From contig CALOCQ010000002.1 in NCBI GenBank assembly GCA_942491885.1, forward strand, positions 744,001-808,000: a stretch of DNA of 64,000 bases. The letters run 5' to 3'. The stretch comes from CALBPI01 sp942491885 (GTDB lineage: Bacteria; Pseudomonadota; Gammaproteobacteria; Steroidobacterales; Woeseiaceae). The notes beneath the pieces are model-generated. The model did not search any database. It saw only the letters and a program-made list of their open reading frames with translations, and was not told the origin of the DNA. A program made the translations under genes and the position numbers. Positions 57,357-64,000 of this stretch are shown here, piece after piece. Numbering within the stretch: the first letter of the stretch is position 1; the number at the start of each line of letters is the position of its first letter.

Positions 57357-59033
57357 ATGGAAGGTTTGAGTAGTTTTCTGGCGGCGGCTAATAGCTTCCT
57401 GTGGGCGGAACCGGTGCTGTACGCACTACTCGGTACCGGTGTGCTGTTCACATTATGGAGTGGCTTCGCCCAATACCGCGCGTTAACGCATGGCACCGCC
57501 GTCGTTCGCGGCAAATACGACCATCCCGATGACCCGGGCGCTATCAGCCACTTCCAGGCCCTGTCTGCGGCGCTGTCCGCGACGGTCGGTCTCGGAAACA
57601 TCGGCGGCGTCGCACTGGCCATCGCGCTCGGCGGACCCGGCGCCATCTTCTGGATGTGGGTCGTCGGCTTCTTCGGCATGGCGATCAAGATCACCGAAGT
57701 CACGTTGTCGATGCTCTACCGCAACACCGACGATCCCGACAACCCGCATGGTGGCCCGATGTGGGTCATCTCCAAGGGCCTGCCGCTGATCAACCCGTCG
57801 CTTGCGAAACTGGGCAAGGCGATCGGCGTCGTGTTCTGTCTGACGCTGCTCGTTTCCGCCTCGACCGGTGGCAACATGTTCCAGGCCTGGAACGTCGGCG
57901 AGATCACCGAAAGCTACTTCGGCGTGCCGAGCATCGTCAGCGGTATCGTGCTCGCGATTATCGTCGGTGCGGTGATCATCGGTGGCATCAAGCGCATCGG
58001 TAAGGTCGCCGGCACGCTGGTGCCGTTCATGGTTGCGCTCTACCTGATTGCCGGCAGCTTCGTGCTGTTCGTCAATTTCGACAAGATTCCGGAAATGTTA
58101 GGCCTGATCGTGAAGGGTGCGTTCTCACCGCAGGAGGCGCAGGGCGCGTTCATCGGCGGTACGGTCGCCTACGCATTCCTGATCGGCATGAAACGCGCGC
58201 TGTTCTCGAATGAGGCCGGCCAGGGTTCATCACCGATCGCCCACTCCGCGGCGAAGACCGATGAGCCGGTGCGTGAAGGTATCGTCGCCGGACTCGAGCC
58301 GTTCATTGACACGATCGTGGTGTGCACATTTACCGCGCTGATCATCCTGTCGTCCGGCGTCTGGAACCGCGACGCGGCCGGCACGCTGAACGTCGAGCCA
58401 TTCGTCGCAAAGGTCTCCGACGGCGTCTGGCAGGTCGAGCCATCGACCGCACCGGCATCGGACGAGCTTGTGCTTGGCGACGCGGTCTACATGATCGTCG
58501 AGGCCGACGAGAACGGCGATACCGGCAACAACCTGCACAAGCTGGACGGTACGATCACCGATGATACGACCGGCCTGGTCATTGAATGGGTGCCATTTAA
58601 CAGTGAGAGTGGGCCGGGCATGACCGATCTCGGTATCTACCCGACCTATGTCGGCGCAACGATGACGGCGAAAGCCTTCGACACGGTGCAGCCGGGCCTC
58701 GGCATGTGGCTGGTCACGCTGGCCTCCTGGCTGTTCGCGATATCGACAGTGATCTCGTGGAGCTACTACGGCGAGCAGGGCATGGTCTATCTGGCCGGTG
58801 AAAAATCGGTGCTGCCCTACAAGCTCGTGTACTGCTCGTTGATCATCATCGCCACGATGGGCTTCATCGAAACCGACGCTGATCTCGATAATATGACCGG
58901 CGTCGGCACCGGCGTCATGTTGTTCGCCAACGTGCCGATCATGTGGATCATGGGCTATCAGGCGATGCGTGCGTACAAAGCGTACATCGTGAAACTGAAG
59001 TCCGGAGAAGTGGATGCACAGAACGCTGCCTGA
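57357..59033 (+). CDS. Alanine/glycine:sodium symporter (AGCS family) with an inserted extra-membrane segment
   Basis: 558 residues; about 80 longer than typical family members (AgcS/YaaJ about 450-480). Family landmarks: LSATVGLGNIGGVALAIALGGPGAIFWMW, split here only by reading, then GGPMWVISKGL, MKRALFSNEAGQGSSPIAHSAA and ISTVISWSYYGEQGMVYL. Between helices, residues about 336-445 form a hydrophilic, acidic, beta-predicted stretch (WNRDAAGTLNVEPF, VYMIVEADENGDTG) that the common family lacks or has much shorter. Imports small amino acids with Na+. Strong terminator follows at 59065-59092. Preceded by an AT-rich leader. Confidence 0.92.
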   Translation: MEGLSSFLAAANSFLWAEPVLYALLGTGVLFTLWSGFAQYRALTHGTAVVRGKYDHPDDPGAISHFQALSAALSATVGLGNIGGVALAIALGGPGAIFWMWVVGFFGMAIKITEVTLSMLYRNTDDPDNPHGGPMWVISKGLPLINPSLAKLGKAIGVVFCLTLLVSASTGGNMFQAWNVGEITESYFGVPSIVSGIVLAIIVGAVIIGGIKRIGKVAGTLVPFMVALYLIAGSFVLFVNFDKIPEMLGLIVKGAFSPQEAQGAFIGGTVAYAFLIGMKRALFSNEAGQGSSPIAHSAAKTDEPVREGIVAGLEPFIDTIVVCTFTALIILSSGVWNRDAAGTLNVEPFVAKVSDGVWQVEPSTAPASDELVLGDAVYMIVEADENGDTGNNLHKLDGTITDDTTGLVIEWVPFNSESGPGMTDLGIYPTYVGATMTAKAFDTVQPGLGMWLVTLASWLFAISTVISWSYYGEQGMVYLAGEKSVLPYKLVYCSLIIIATMGFIETDADLDNMTGVGTGVMLFANVPIMWIMGYQAMRAYKAYIVKLKSGEVDAQNAA

Positions 59034-59064
59034 TACAGCGCCTCGTCATCGATTCGACAAACAG

Positions 59065-59092
59065 CCCGGCGCAGCAATGCGCCGGGTTTTTT
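59065..59092 (+). terminator. Rho-independent terminator of the alanine symporter gene
   Basis: CCCGGCGCA (59065-59073), GNRA-type loop GCAA, TGCGCCGGG (59078-59086) form a perfect 9-bp stem followed by six T (59087-59092). Lies 31 bases after the symporter stop. Confidence 0.9.
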
Positions 59093-59128
59093 GTTGGGTA
59101 GCATCGTTTGCGCCGCTACAATAAAGAT

Positions 59129-59932
59129 ATGCGCACTACCCTGATTACCCTGATCCTGTTTATGTGTTCGCCGCTGCTCGCCAGCGACGACATCCCCGGC
59201 TTCACAGCAGGCAACAACGCCGCGGACAACGGGCTCGCACTCGCTCGTGAGGCCGACCGGCGCGGACAAGGCTTTGGCGACAGCCAGTCGGACATGCAAA
59301 TGACACTGTTCGACGGTCGCGGCAACAGCGTTGCGCGCACCATGCGTAGCAAGACGCTGGAGATGTCCGACGACGGCGACCGCACGTTATTGTTTTTCGA
59401 GGACCCGGCTGATGTCGAAGGCACCGCCTTCCTGACCCATAGCCATGCCGAGCGCGACGACGACCAATGGCTCTATCTGCCGGCGCTCAAGCGCGTCAAA
59501 CGCATTGCGTCCAGCAACCGCTCCGGCGCATTCATGTCGAGCGAATTTTCCTATGAGGACCTCGGCTCGGACGAGGTCGAGAAATACACCTACCGCTATC
59601 TCGGTGAAGACAGTCTTGGAGAGATCGACACCTATCGACTGGAACGCACGCCAAAAACCCAGTCGGGCTATTCGCGCCAGATCGTCTGGCTCGATCAGGA
59701 CGAGCTGCGTATTCGCCAGATTGAGTATTACGATCGCGGCGAACGCCTGTTGAAGACGCTTACCGCGAGTGACTACCAACGGTATCTCGATCGGTTCTGG
59801 CGACCACTTACAATGGAAATGGTCAACATCCAGAATGGTCGCCGCACCATCCTGAACTGGCGCGATTACCAGTTCGGGCTATCGCTGCCGGCACGCAACT
59901 TTGAGCGCAATGCGCTGCGCGATATCCGCTAG
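59129..59932 (+). CDS. LolA-like outer membrane lipoprotein-sorting family protein
   Basis: 267 residues from the ATG at 59129; signal peptide MRTTLITLILFMCSPLLAS, cleavage near LLAS-DD. Mature sequence follows the LolA-like (DUF4292/PF17131-type) pattern: QSDMQMTLFDGRGNSVARTMR, LLFFEDPADVEGTAFLTH, WLYLPALKRVKRIASSNRSG and GSYSRQIVWLD-like strands ending in NWRDYQFGLSL. Proteins of this group bind lipid in a half-barrel and are normally encoded with an MMPL/RND transporter. Here only an outer-membrane barrel gene follows, overlapping by 23 bases; no transporter is adjacent. Confidence 0.88.
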   Translation: MRTTLITLILFMCSPLLASDDIPGFTAGNNAADNGLALAREADRRGQGFGDSQSDMQMTLFDGRGNSVARTMRSKTLEMSDDGDRTLLFFEDPADVEGTAFLTHSHAERDDDQWLYLPALKRVKRIASSNRSGAFMSSEFSYEDLGSDEVEKYTYRYLGEDSLGEIDTYRLERTPKTQSGYSRQIVWLDQDELRIRQIEYYDRGERLLKTLTASDYQRYLDRFWRPLTMEMVNIQNGRRTILNWRDYQFGLSLPARNFERNALRDIR

Positions 59933-61139
59933 CGCCACCACTATTCTGCTGGCGCTTGCGTGGCTGGCGTCAGGCGGCGCAGTTGCCGCGGAGTGGACCG
60001 GCGAGCTTGCTGCTGAAAGCCGTTATTTCTTCCATGACACGCCGGACCCGCGCCAGCAGCAGTGGGATCTTTCACTCGCCGGTCGCGTCGATTTTTTTCA
60101 CGATTGGGATAACGAGCGCCAGCGCTTTGCCGCGGCCGTCGCGGGACGCGCCGACAATGCCGACGGCGAGCGCAGCAAGATGGATCTGCGCGAGTTCTAC
60201 TGGCGCTATCGCTGGCCAACCGTAGAAGTCCTTGTTGGCGTAGACCGCGTTTTCTGGGGCGTCACCGAGGCCCTGCATCTGGTCGACATCATCAACCAGA
60301 CCGATCTCGTCGAAAACCCCAGCACCGAGGTCAAACTCGGCCAGCCGATGCTGAGATTTTCATGGACACCCGACTGGGGAACCTGGGACTTTTTTGTTCT
60401 TCCGGGCATGCGCGAGCGCCCTTTCCCCGGCAGCGGCGGCCGGCTTCGCGGCCCCGTGGAAATCGTCGCTGACGCGGCTGCGTTCGAGTCGCAGGATGGT
60501 CGCTCACACACTGACTATGCGGTTCGCTACAGCCACTACATCGGGCCGCTTGAGTTTGCGCTATCGCACTTCAATGGCACCGAACGAACACCGGCCTTCA
60601 CACTGCTGAGTCCGCCAACGGCGACGTCACCGGCACGTATCGCGCCGTTTTATTTTCTGACCGATCAGACAGCGCTTGAGATGACGTTCGTCGCCGGGGA
60701 ATGGCTGTGGAAACTGGAAGCGCTGAGCAAGCGGGATGCGTTTCGCCGTTATACGGCGGCAACCGGCGGTTTTGAATACAGCCTGTTCGGCATCGCCGGC
60801 AGCGGCATCGACGTCGGCATCATCGTCGAATATCAGTATGACGAGCGCGGCGGCAGCAATGCCAACGCGTTTGATGCCGCCAGCACCTTCGATGATGACC
60901 TGGTGGCGGGGCTGCGGTTTGCGCGCAATGACTTTGCCGGCAGTGAGCTGTTGGTGCTGCTAAGCCGGGACCTGAACAATCAGGGTCAGGTGCTATCGCT
61001 GGAGGCTTCGCGGCGTCTTGGCAACGATTGGCGCGTCGCAATCGAGGGCCGGGCGTTCAGCAGTGATGACCCTGAGGACCCGCTCGCATTGTTCGACCGC
61101 GAGGACTATCTGCAGTTGTCGTTGACGCGTTTTTTCTAG
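59910..61139 (+). CDS. Outer-membrane beta-barrel protein partner of the LolA-like gene
   Basis: 409 residues from the ATG at 59910, inside the end of the LolA-like gene (23-base overlap). Signal peptide to about AVAAE, then AEWTGELAAESRYFF and repeated strands such as WDLSLAGRVDFFHDW, terminating in EDYLQLSLTRFF with the final Phe expected for a Bam substrate. The gene pair resembles loci where a LolA-like protein, an MMPL transporter and an outer-membrane porin-like protein (DUF1302-like) together move lipids or sterols. I cannot place it in a firm family. Probably outer membrane; about 16-18 strands by length. Confidence 0.75.
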   Translation: MRCAISASATTILLALAWLASGGAVAAEWTGELAAESRYFFHDTPDPRQQQWDLSLAGRVDFFHDWDNERQRFAAAVAGRADNADGERSKMDLREFYWRYRWPTVEVLVGVDRVFWGVTEALHLVDIINQTDLVENPSTEVKLGQPMLRFSWTPDWGTWDFFVLPGMRERPFPGSGGRLRGPVEIVADAAAFESQDGRSHTDYAVRYSHYIGPLEFALSHFNGTERTPAFTLLSPPTATSPARIAPFYFLTDQTALEMTFVAGEWLWKLEALSKRDAFRRYTAATGGFEYSLFGIAGSGIDVGIIVEYQYDERGGSNANAFDAASTFDDDLVAGLRFARNDFAGSELLVLLSRDLNNQGQVLSLEASRRLGNDWRVAIEGRAFSSDDPEDPLALFDREDYLQLSLTRFF

Positions 61140-61191
61140 CGCGGTTGCTAACCGGATTAAGGCAGGCTAACTGGCTGGTTCAGCAGCCCGG

Positions 61192-61848
61192 TCACTGGCG
61201 CGTGAGGCGGTAACACTGCTCACGCATGCGACTGACGCCACGCTGCCTGAAGCGCGGCTCGTTTTCCAGCACATCATCATCGCGCAACATCTCGACAGCA
61301 AACGCGCCATCACACAGCGCGAGCACCTCGTCGGCCGGCACCGAGAACGGCGGGCCGCTCATCTGTTGTTGCGGATAGTCCAGCGCGACCAGCAGGCAAC
61401 GGCTGCCGACCGGCAACAGGCTTGCCAGATGCTGCATGTAGCGAGACCGTTCGTCTGGCGCAAGCGCAATCAGCGCGGCGCGGTCGAAACAAGCCGAAAT
61501 AGTGCCAAGCATGTCGGGTGTTAACGCAAAAAAATCGCCGCAGAAAATACGCACGCGGCCGTGTTCGGAATATTCGAACCCGCCAATCTCACCTCGCACC
61601 GGCGTGACGCCCGCCTCCGCGAAAAAATCCTGAACGGCAACCGGCGAAAGCTCGACGCCCGTGACGGTATGACCGCGGGCCGCGAGCCAGTGTAAATCGA
61701 CGCTCTTGCCGCACAACGGCACGAATACGCCGCTGTCGGACGCCACCGCCAGGTCCGACCACAAGCTAATCAGGTGCGGGTTAACGTCCTGTTTGTGAAA
61801 CCCTATACGGTTCTCGCGCCAGCGCGAATGCCAGTCTTCGTGACTCAT
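61192..61848 (-). CDS. tpm: Thiopurine S-methyltransferase family protein
   Basis: 218 residues; SAM-dependent methyltransferase of the TPMT family, which in bacteria detoxifies thiopurines, selenium or tellurium oxyanions. Seen: N-terminal WHSRWRENRIGFHKQDVNPHL, VFVPLCGKSVDLHWLAARGHTVTGVELS with the SAM loop, IFCGDFFALTPDMLGTISACFDRAALIAL and LVALDYPQQQMSGPPFSVP. Length matches the bacterial enzyme (about 218). Begins 4 bases after the DUF427 stop, so it is the last gene of a leftward cluster of three. Confidence 0.94.
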   Translation of the reverse strand: MSHEDWHSRWRENRIGFHKQDVNPHLISLWSDLAVASDSGVFVPLCGKSVDLHWLAARGHTVTGVELSPVAVQDFFAEAGVTPVRGEIGGFEYSEHGRVRIFCGDFFALTPDMLGTISACFDRAALIALAPDERSRYMQHLASLLPVGSRCLLVALDYPQQQMSGPPFSVPADEVLALCDGAFAVEMLRDDDVLENEPRFRQRGVSRMREQCYRLTRQ

Positions 61849-61852
61849 CGTG

Positions 61853-62413
61853 CTACCAGTGGCCGCTGCCGGGCATGCCCTTAAATGGCCCGGTCAGCTC
61901 CGGTGTTATCCAGCCGCCATAGAACCCTCCAGGCTGCGCCACCACCCGGTCATCACCCACGTAGCAGGCGTCCATCGCGCGCGGCATGAAAGCAATCCAC
62001 CCCGCAATACCGGTAAATTCGATATACGGCTTCGGATAACACCAGGCCGCAGCCGGCGCGTTACGACCGTCCACGACGACGTCAAAATAGGCGGCCTCGC
62101 CTTTCCATTCGCACATGCTGCTGCGCGATAGCGGCCGCAAATAGTCCATCGCGACGTCCTCAGGCGGGATGTAGTAGGTCGGCGGGCTGGCCGTCTCGCA
62201 GACGCGCCGCGCGCGCTCGGTATTCGCAATGTCGACACCGCCGAATTCGACCCGAACCGGCTTGCCGACATCCTCGAGCCGCGGCGGTCGCGGATAATCC
62301 CACACAGAAACCTGGCCGGGGCCCGGCTCAACGATCGATTCCGGGCGCTCACTGTCCACCCATTGCTCACGCGCGGCCAGCACCCAGCCCGGCGGCTCGC
62401 GTTGGTCAGACAT
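61853..62413 (-). CDS. DUF427 domain protein
   Basis: 186 residues starting at the ATG at 62413 (a second ATG at 62425 is also in frame). DUF427 landmarks: RVEFGGVDIANTERARRVCETASPPTYYIPPEDV, CEWKGEAAYFDVVVDG and AAWCYPKPYIEFTGIAGWIAF, a small beta-barrel fold. Function not established. Overlaps the end of the upstream membrane protein gene by 8 bases and is followed 4 bases later by tpm, so the three are coupled. Confidence 0.85.
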   Translation of the reverse strand: MSDQREPPGWVLAAREQWVDSERPESIVEPGPGQVSVWDYPRPPRLEDVGKPVRVEFGGVDIANTERARRVCETASPPTYYIPPEDVAMDYLRPLSRSSMCEWKGEAAYFDVVVDGRNAPAAAWCYPKPYIEFTGIAGWIAFMPRAMDACYVGDDRVVAQPGGFYGGWITPELTGPFKGMPGSGHW

Positions 62414-62846
62414 TATCTTCACCATCACGTCTTTGGCGCTTTGCGTCGAGCGAAGCAAGCATTTTCTCGATACGCGTGCGCGCGGCGGTGAACCGCTCGC
62501 CCTCATATTCCTTGCGCATGTATCCCTCGACCTGATCGACCAGTGAGTCCAGATCCGGGCTATCGAACTTGTCCTCCTCCACGTCGATGCGCTCAGCGGC
62601 GCTGAACAGATTGATCTTCTTCTCTGTGTCACGACCAAATGCGACCACATCATAGAATTCGCGCCCGGCCTCGTCGCCGGATTTCAGCAGGCTGATTAAC
62701 GTTGCGACCAGCGATACCGGTATGAGAATAAAATCGCGAATACCGTCAATGACCAGCTTTACCTGAAACACGACGGCATCGCGCACAAGATCAGACTTCG
62801 AGACGCCGGTCGATCGTGGCTCATCGGGCGCTTCATTTTCTATCAC
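62406..62846 (-). CDS. Uncharacterised small membrane-associated protein
   Basis: About 146 residues from GTG at 62846, where AGGGG lies 6 bases upstream; a GTG at 62912 lacks an SD and would leave only 25 bases to hemH. Sequence: acidic N-terminus, then SKSDLVRDAVVFQVKLVIDG and a hydrophobic helix (FILIPVSLVATLISLLKSG), then a charged helical C-terminal half with EEDKFDSPDLDSLVDQVEGYM. The order suggests a one-helix membrane protein with a cytoplasmic coiled region. I know no specific function. Divergent from hemH; overlaps DUF427. Confidence 0.7.
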   Translation of the reverse strand: MIENEAPDEPRSTGVSKSDLVRDAVVFQVKLVIDGIRDFILIPVSLVATLISLLKSGDEAGREFYDVVAFGRDTEKKINLFSAAERIDVEEDKFDSPDLDSLVDQVEGYMRKEYEGERFTAARTRIEKMLASLDAKRQRRDGEDNV

Positions 62847-62937
62847 ACCAATCCCCTGTTCACCGGCCACTGTGCTGGCCTCATACCTTTGTGCTTGGTA
62901 CTGTAGCGCCACATTCGACGCATGGACAACGCTAATA

Positions 62938-64000
62938 ATGGCTCGGTATACCGGAGAGTCACAATTTGAACATGGCGATCAACAGTCAATCGGGCTGCTG
63001 GTCGTCAACCTCGGCACCCCGGACGATCCGTCGCCGACGTCTGTGCGCCGCTATCTGAAGCAGTTTCTGTGGGACCCGCGCGTCGTCGAGCAGCCGCGCT
63101 GGTTGTGGTGGTTGATCCTTAATCTGATCATTCTGCGCTTCCGTCCGGCCAAATCGGCTGCCGCCTATCGCAAGATCTGGACCGAGGACGGCTCTCCGCT
63201 GCTGCTGTTCAGCCAGAGCATCGCGGACGGGCTCGCCGGAAAATTGCAGGGTGACGACAAGGTACCGGTCGTTGCCGAGCTCGGCATGTCCTACGGCTCG
63301 CCATCGATTCCCGATGCACTCGAGCGACTGCGCAAGCAGAACGTGCGCCGGCTGGTCGTGTTGCCGCTGTATCCGCAATACTCCGCGACCACCACGGGCA
63401 CGGTATTCGATGCGGTGACCAGCGCGTTGTCACGCCAGCGCTGGGTACCCGAGTTTCGCTTCATTAACCAGTACGCGGACCGGCCGCGCCTGATCGAGGC
63501 GCTTGCCGACAGCGTGCGCGCGCACTGGCAGGAACATGGCCGCGGAGAGCGACTATTGTTCAGTTTCCATGGCATACCGCAGCGCTATTTTCGCGCCGGC
63601 GACCCCTATCACTGCCAGTGCCAGAAAACGGCCCGGCTGGTGGCCGATGCGCTCGAGCTCAAGGATAGCGAGTGGTTTGTCAGCTTCCAGTCGCGCGTGG
63701 GTCGCGAGCCATGGCTGATGCCTTACACGGATTACACGCTGGAGGACTGGGGCGCCGAGAAGCTTGGCAACATCGACGTGATCTGCCCCGGTTTCGCAGT
63801 CGACTGCCTCGAAACGCTGGAAGAGATCGCGCTGGAGAACGGCGAACTCTTCGTTGAGGCCGGCGGCGGCAATCTACGCTACATCCCGTCGCTGAACGAC
63901 TCAGAGGCGCAGATCGATGTGCTCGGCGAGCTGGTCGTCGAACACATCAGCGGCTGGCCGGAGGCACTGTTGGCACTGAATAGCGACATTGGCGACAGCG
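62938..64000 (+). CDS. hemH: Ferrochelatase (partial, runs off the window)
   Basis: Open from the ATG at 62938 to the window end, 354 residues without a stop, so nearly the whole enzyme. Inserts Fe2+ into protoporphyrin IX at the inner membrane. Conserved parts: LLVVNLGTPDDPS, VRRYLKQFLWDPRVVE, ELGMSYGSPSIPDALER, VVLPLYPQYSATTTGTV, the catalytic-His region FSFHGIPQRYF (H211), SFQSRVGREPWLMPYTD and CPGFAVDCLETLEEIA. Matches E. coli HemH throughout. The N-terminus before GLLVVN is short and poorly conserved, consistent with this start. Divergent from the small membrane protein gene; 91 bases between starts. Confidence 0.96.
   Translation, partial: MARYTGESQFEHGDQQSIGLLVVNLGTPDDPSPTSVRRYLKQFLWDPRVVEQPRWLWWLILNLIILRFRPAKSAAAYRKIWTEDGSPLLLFSQSIADGLAGKLQGDDKVPVVAELGMSYGSPSIPDALERLRKQNVRRLVVLPLYPQYSATTTGTVFDAVTSALSRQRWVPEFRFINQYADRPRLIEALADSVRAHWQEHGRGERLLFSFHGIPQRYFRAGDPYHCQCQKTARLVADALELKDSEWFVSFQSRVGREPWLMPYTDYTLEDWGAEKLGNIDVICPGFAVDCLETLEEIALENGELFVEAGGGNLRYIPSLNDSEAQIDVLGELVVEHISGWPEALLALNSDIGDS

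Overview
The window is 64 kb of a dense bacterial chromosome with high GC, almost no non-coding gaps, and no insertion sequences, phage genes, CRISPR arrays, rRNA or tRNA that I could find. The gene set points to a free-living, probably marine gammaproteobacterium: NAD-malic enzyme, a YihG-like acyltransferase, GltBD, two-ACT-domain IlvA, NDH-2, HemH, MATE, DUF3015 and DUF4105 proteins, and above all the 'marine proteobacterial' sortase with its dedicated target and two-component system. Family-level assignment (for example Woeseiaceae or Chromatiales relatives) would be a guess.

Layout. 1-4.2 kb: C-terminal end of a Kef-type K+ efflux protein, then a leftward acyltransferase/malic enzyme/GIY-YIG cluster and a small outer-membrane barrel. 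4.2-8.9 kb: a leftward three-gene redox operon made of a GltD-like flavoprotein with extra ferredoxin domains, KorA and KorB. 9-11.4 kb: prolyl aminopeptidase and dihydroorotase. 11.5-17.5 kb: rightward oligopeptide-binding lipoprotein, M16 protease and IlvA. 17.6-21.9 kb: leftward UvrD-like helicase, M20 amidohydrolase and class II aldolase-like protein. 22-28.8 kb: DUF4136 lipoprotein, a lipoprotein cytochrome c, a DksA/TraR zinc-finger protein, a FixL/FixJ-like two-component pair, an unknown small protein and two universal stress proteins. 29-36.5 kb: a glutathione transferase, then the complete sortase/target/response regulator/kinase cassette and a glycosyltransferase. 36.5-41.2 kb: an esterase lipoprotein, a membrane TPR protein and NDH-2. 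41.2-44 kb: polyamine operon speD-speE-ornithine decarboxylase. 44-46.4 kb: DUF3015 and DUF4105 envelope proteins. 46.5-52.3 kb: gltB-gltD. 52.7-64 kb: two small lipoproteins, DUF924, MATE, thiolase, an alanine/sodium symporter with an inserted domain, a LolA-like/beta-barrel pair, tpm, DUF427, a small membrane protein, and hemH running off the end.

How the genes work together. Central carbon and nitrogen metabolism dominates: 2-oxoglutarate is consumed both by GltBD and by the KorAB oxidoreductase, whose reduced ferredoxin would be handled by the adjacent flavoprotein. The polyamine operon encodes putrescine and spermidine synthesis from ornithine and S-adenosylmethionine. The FixL-like kinase carries residues at the spacing expected of a haem oxygen sensor and lies next to stress and respiratory genes.

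The least understood system is the sortase cassette at 29.7-36.5 kb: a single-target Gram-negative sortase with its own divergently transcribed two-component system. Here the target has an atypical sorting signal, the kinase has a periplasmic domain reminiscent of carbohydrate-binding folds, and a glycosyltransferase with no canonical start codon follows. Starts given below were chosen from ribosome-binding sites, signal peptides and family N-termini, and differ in places from the longest possible reading frame.
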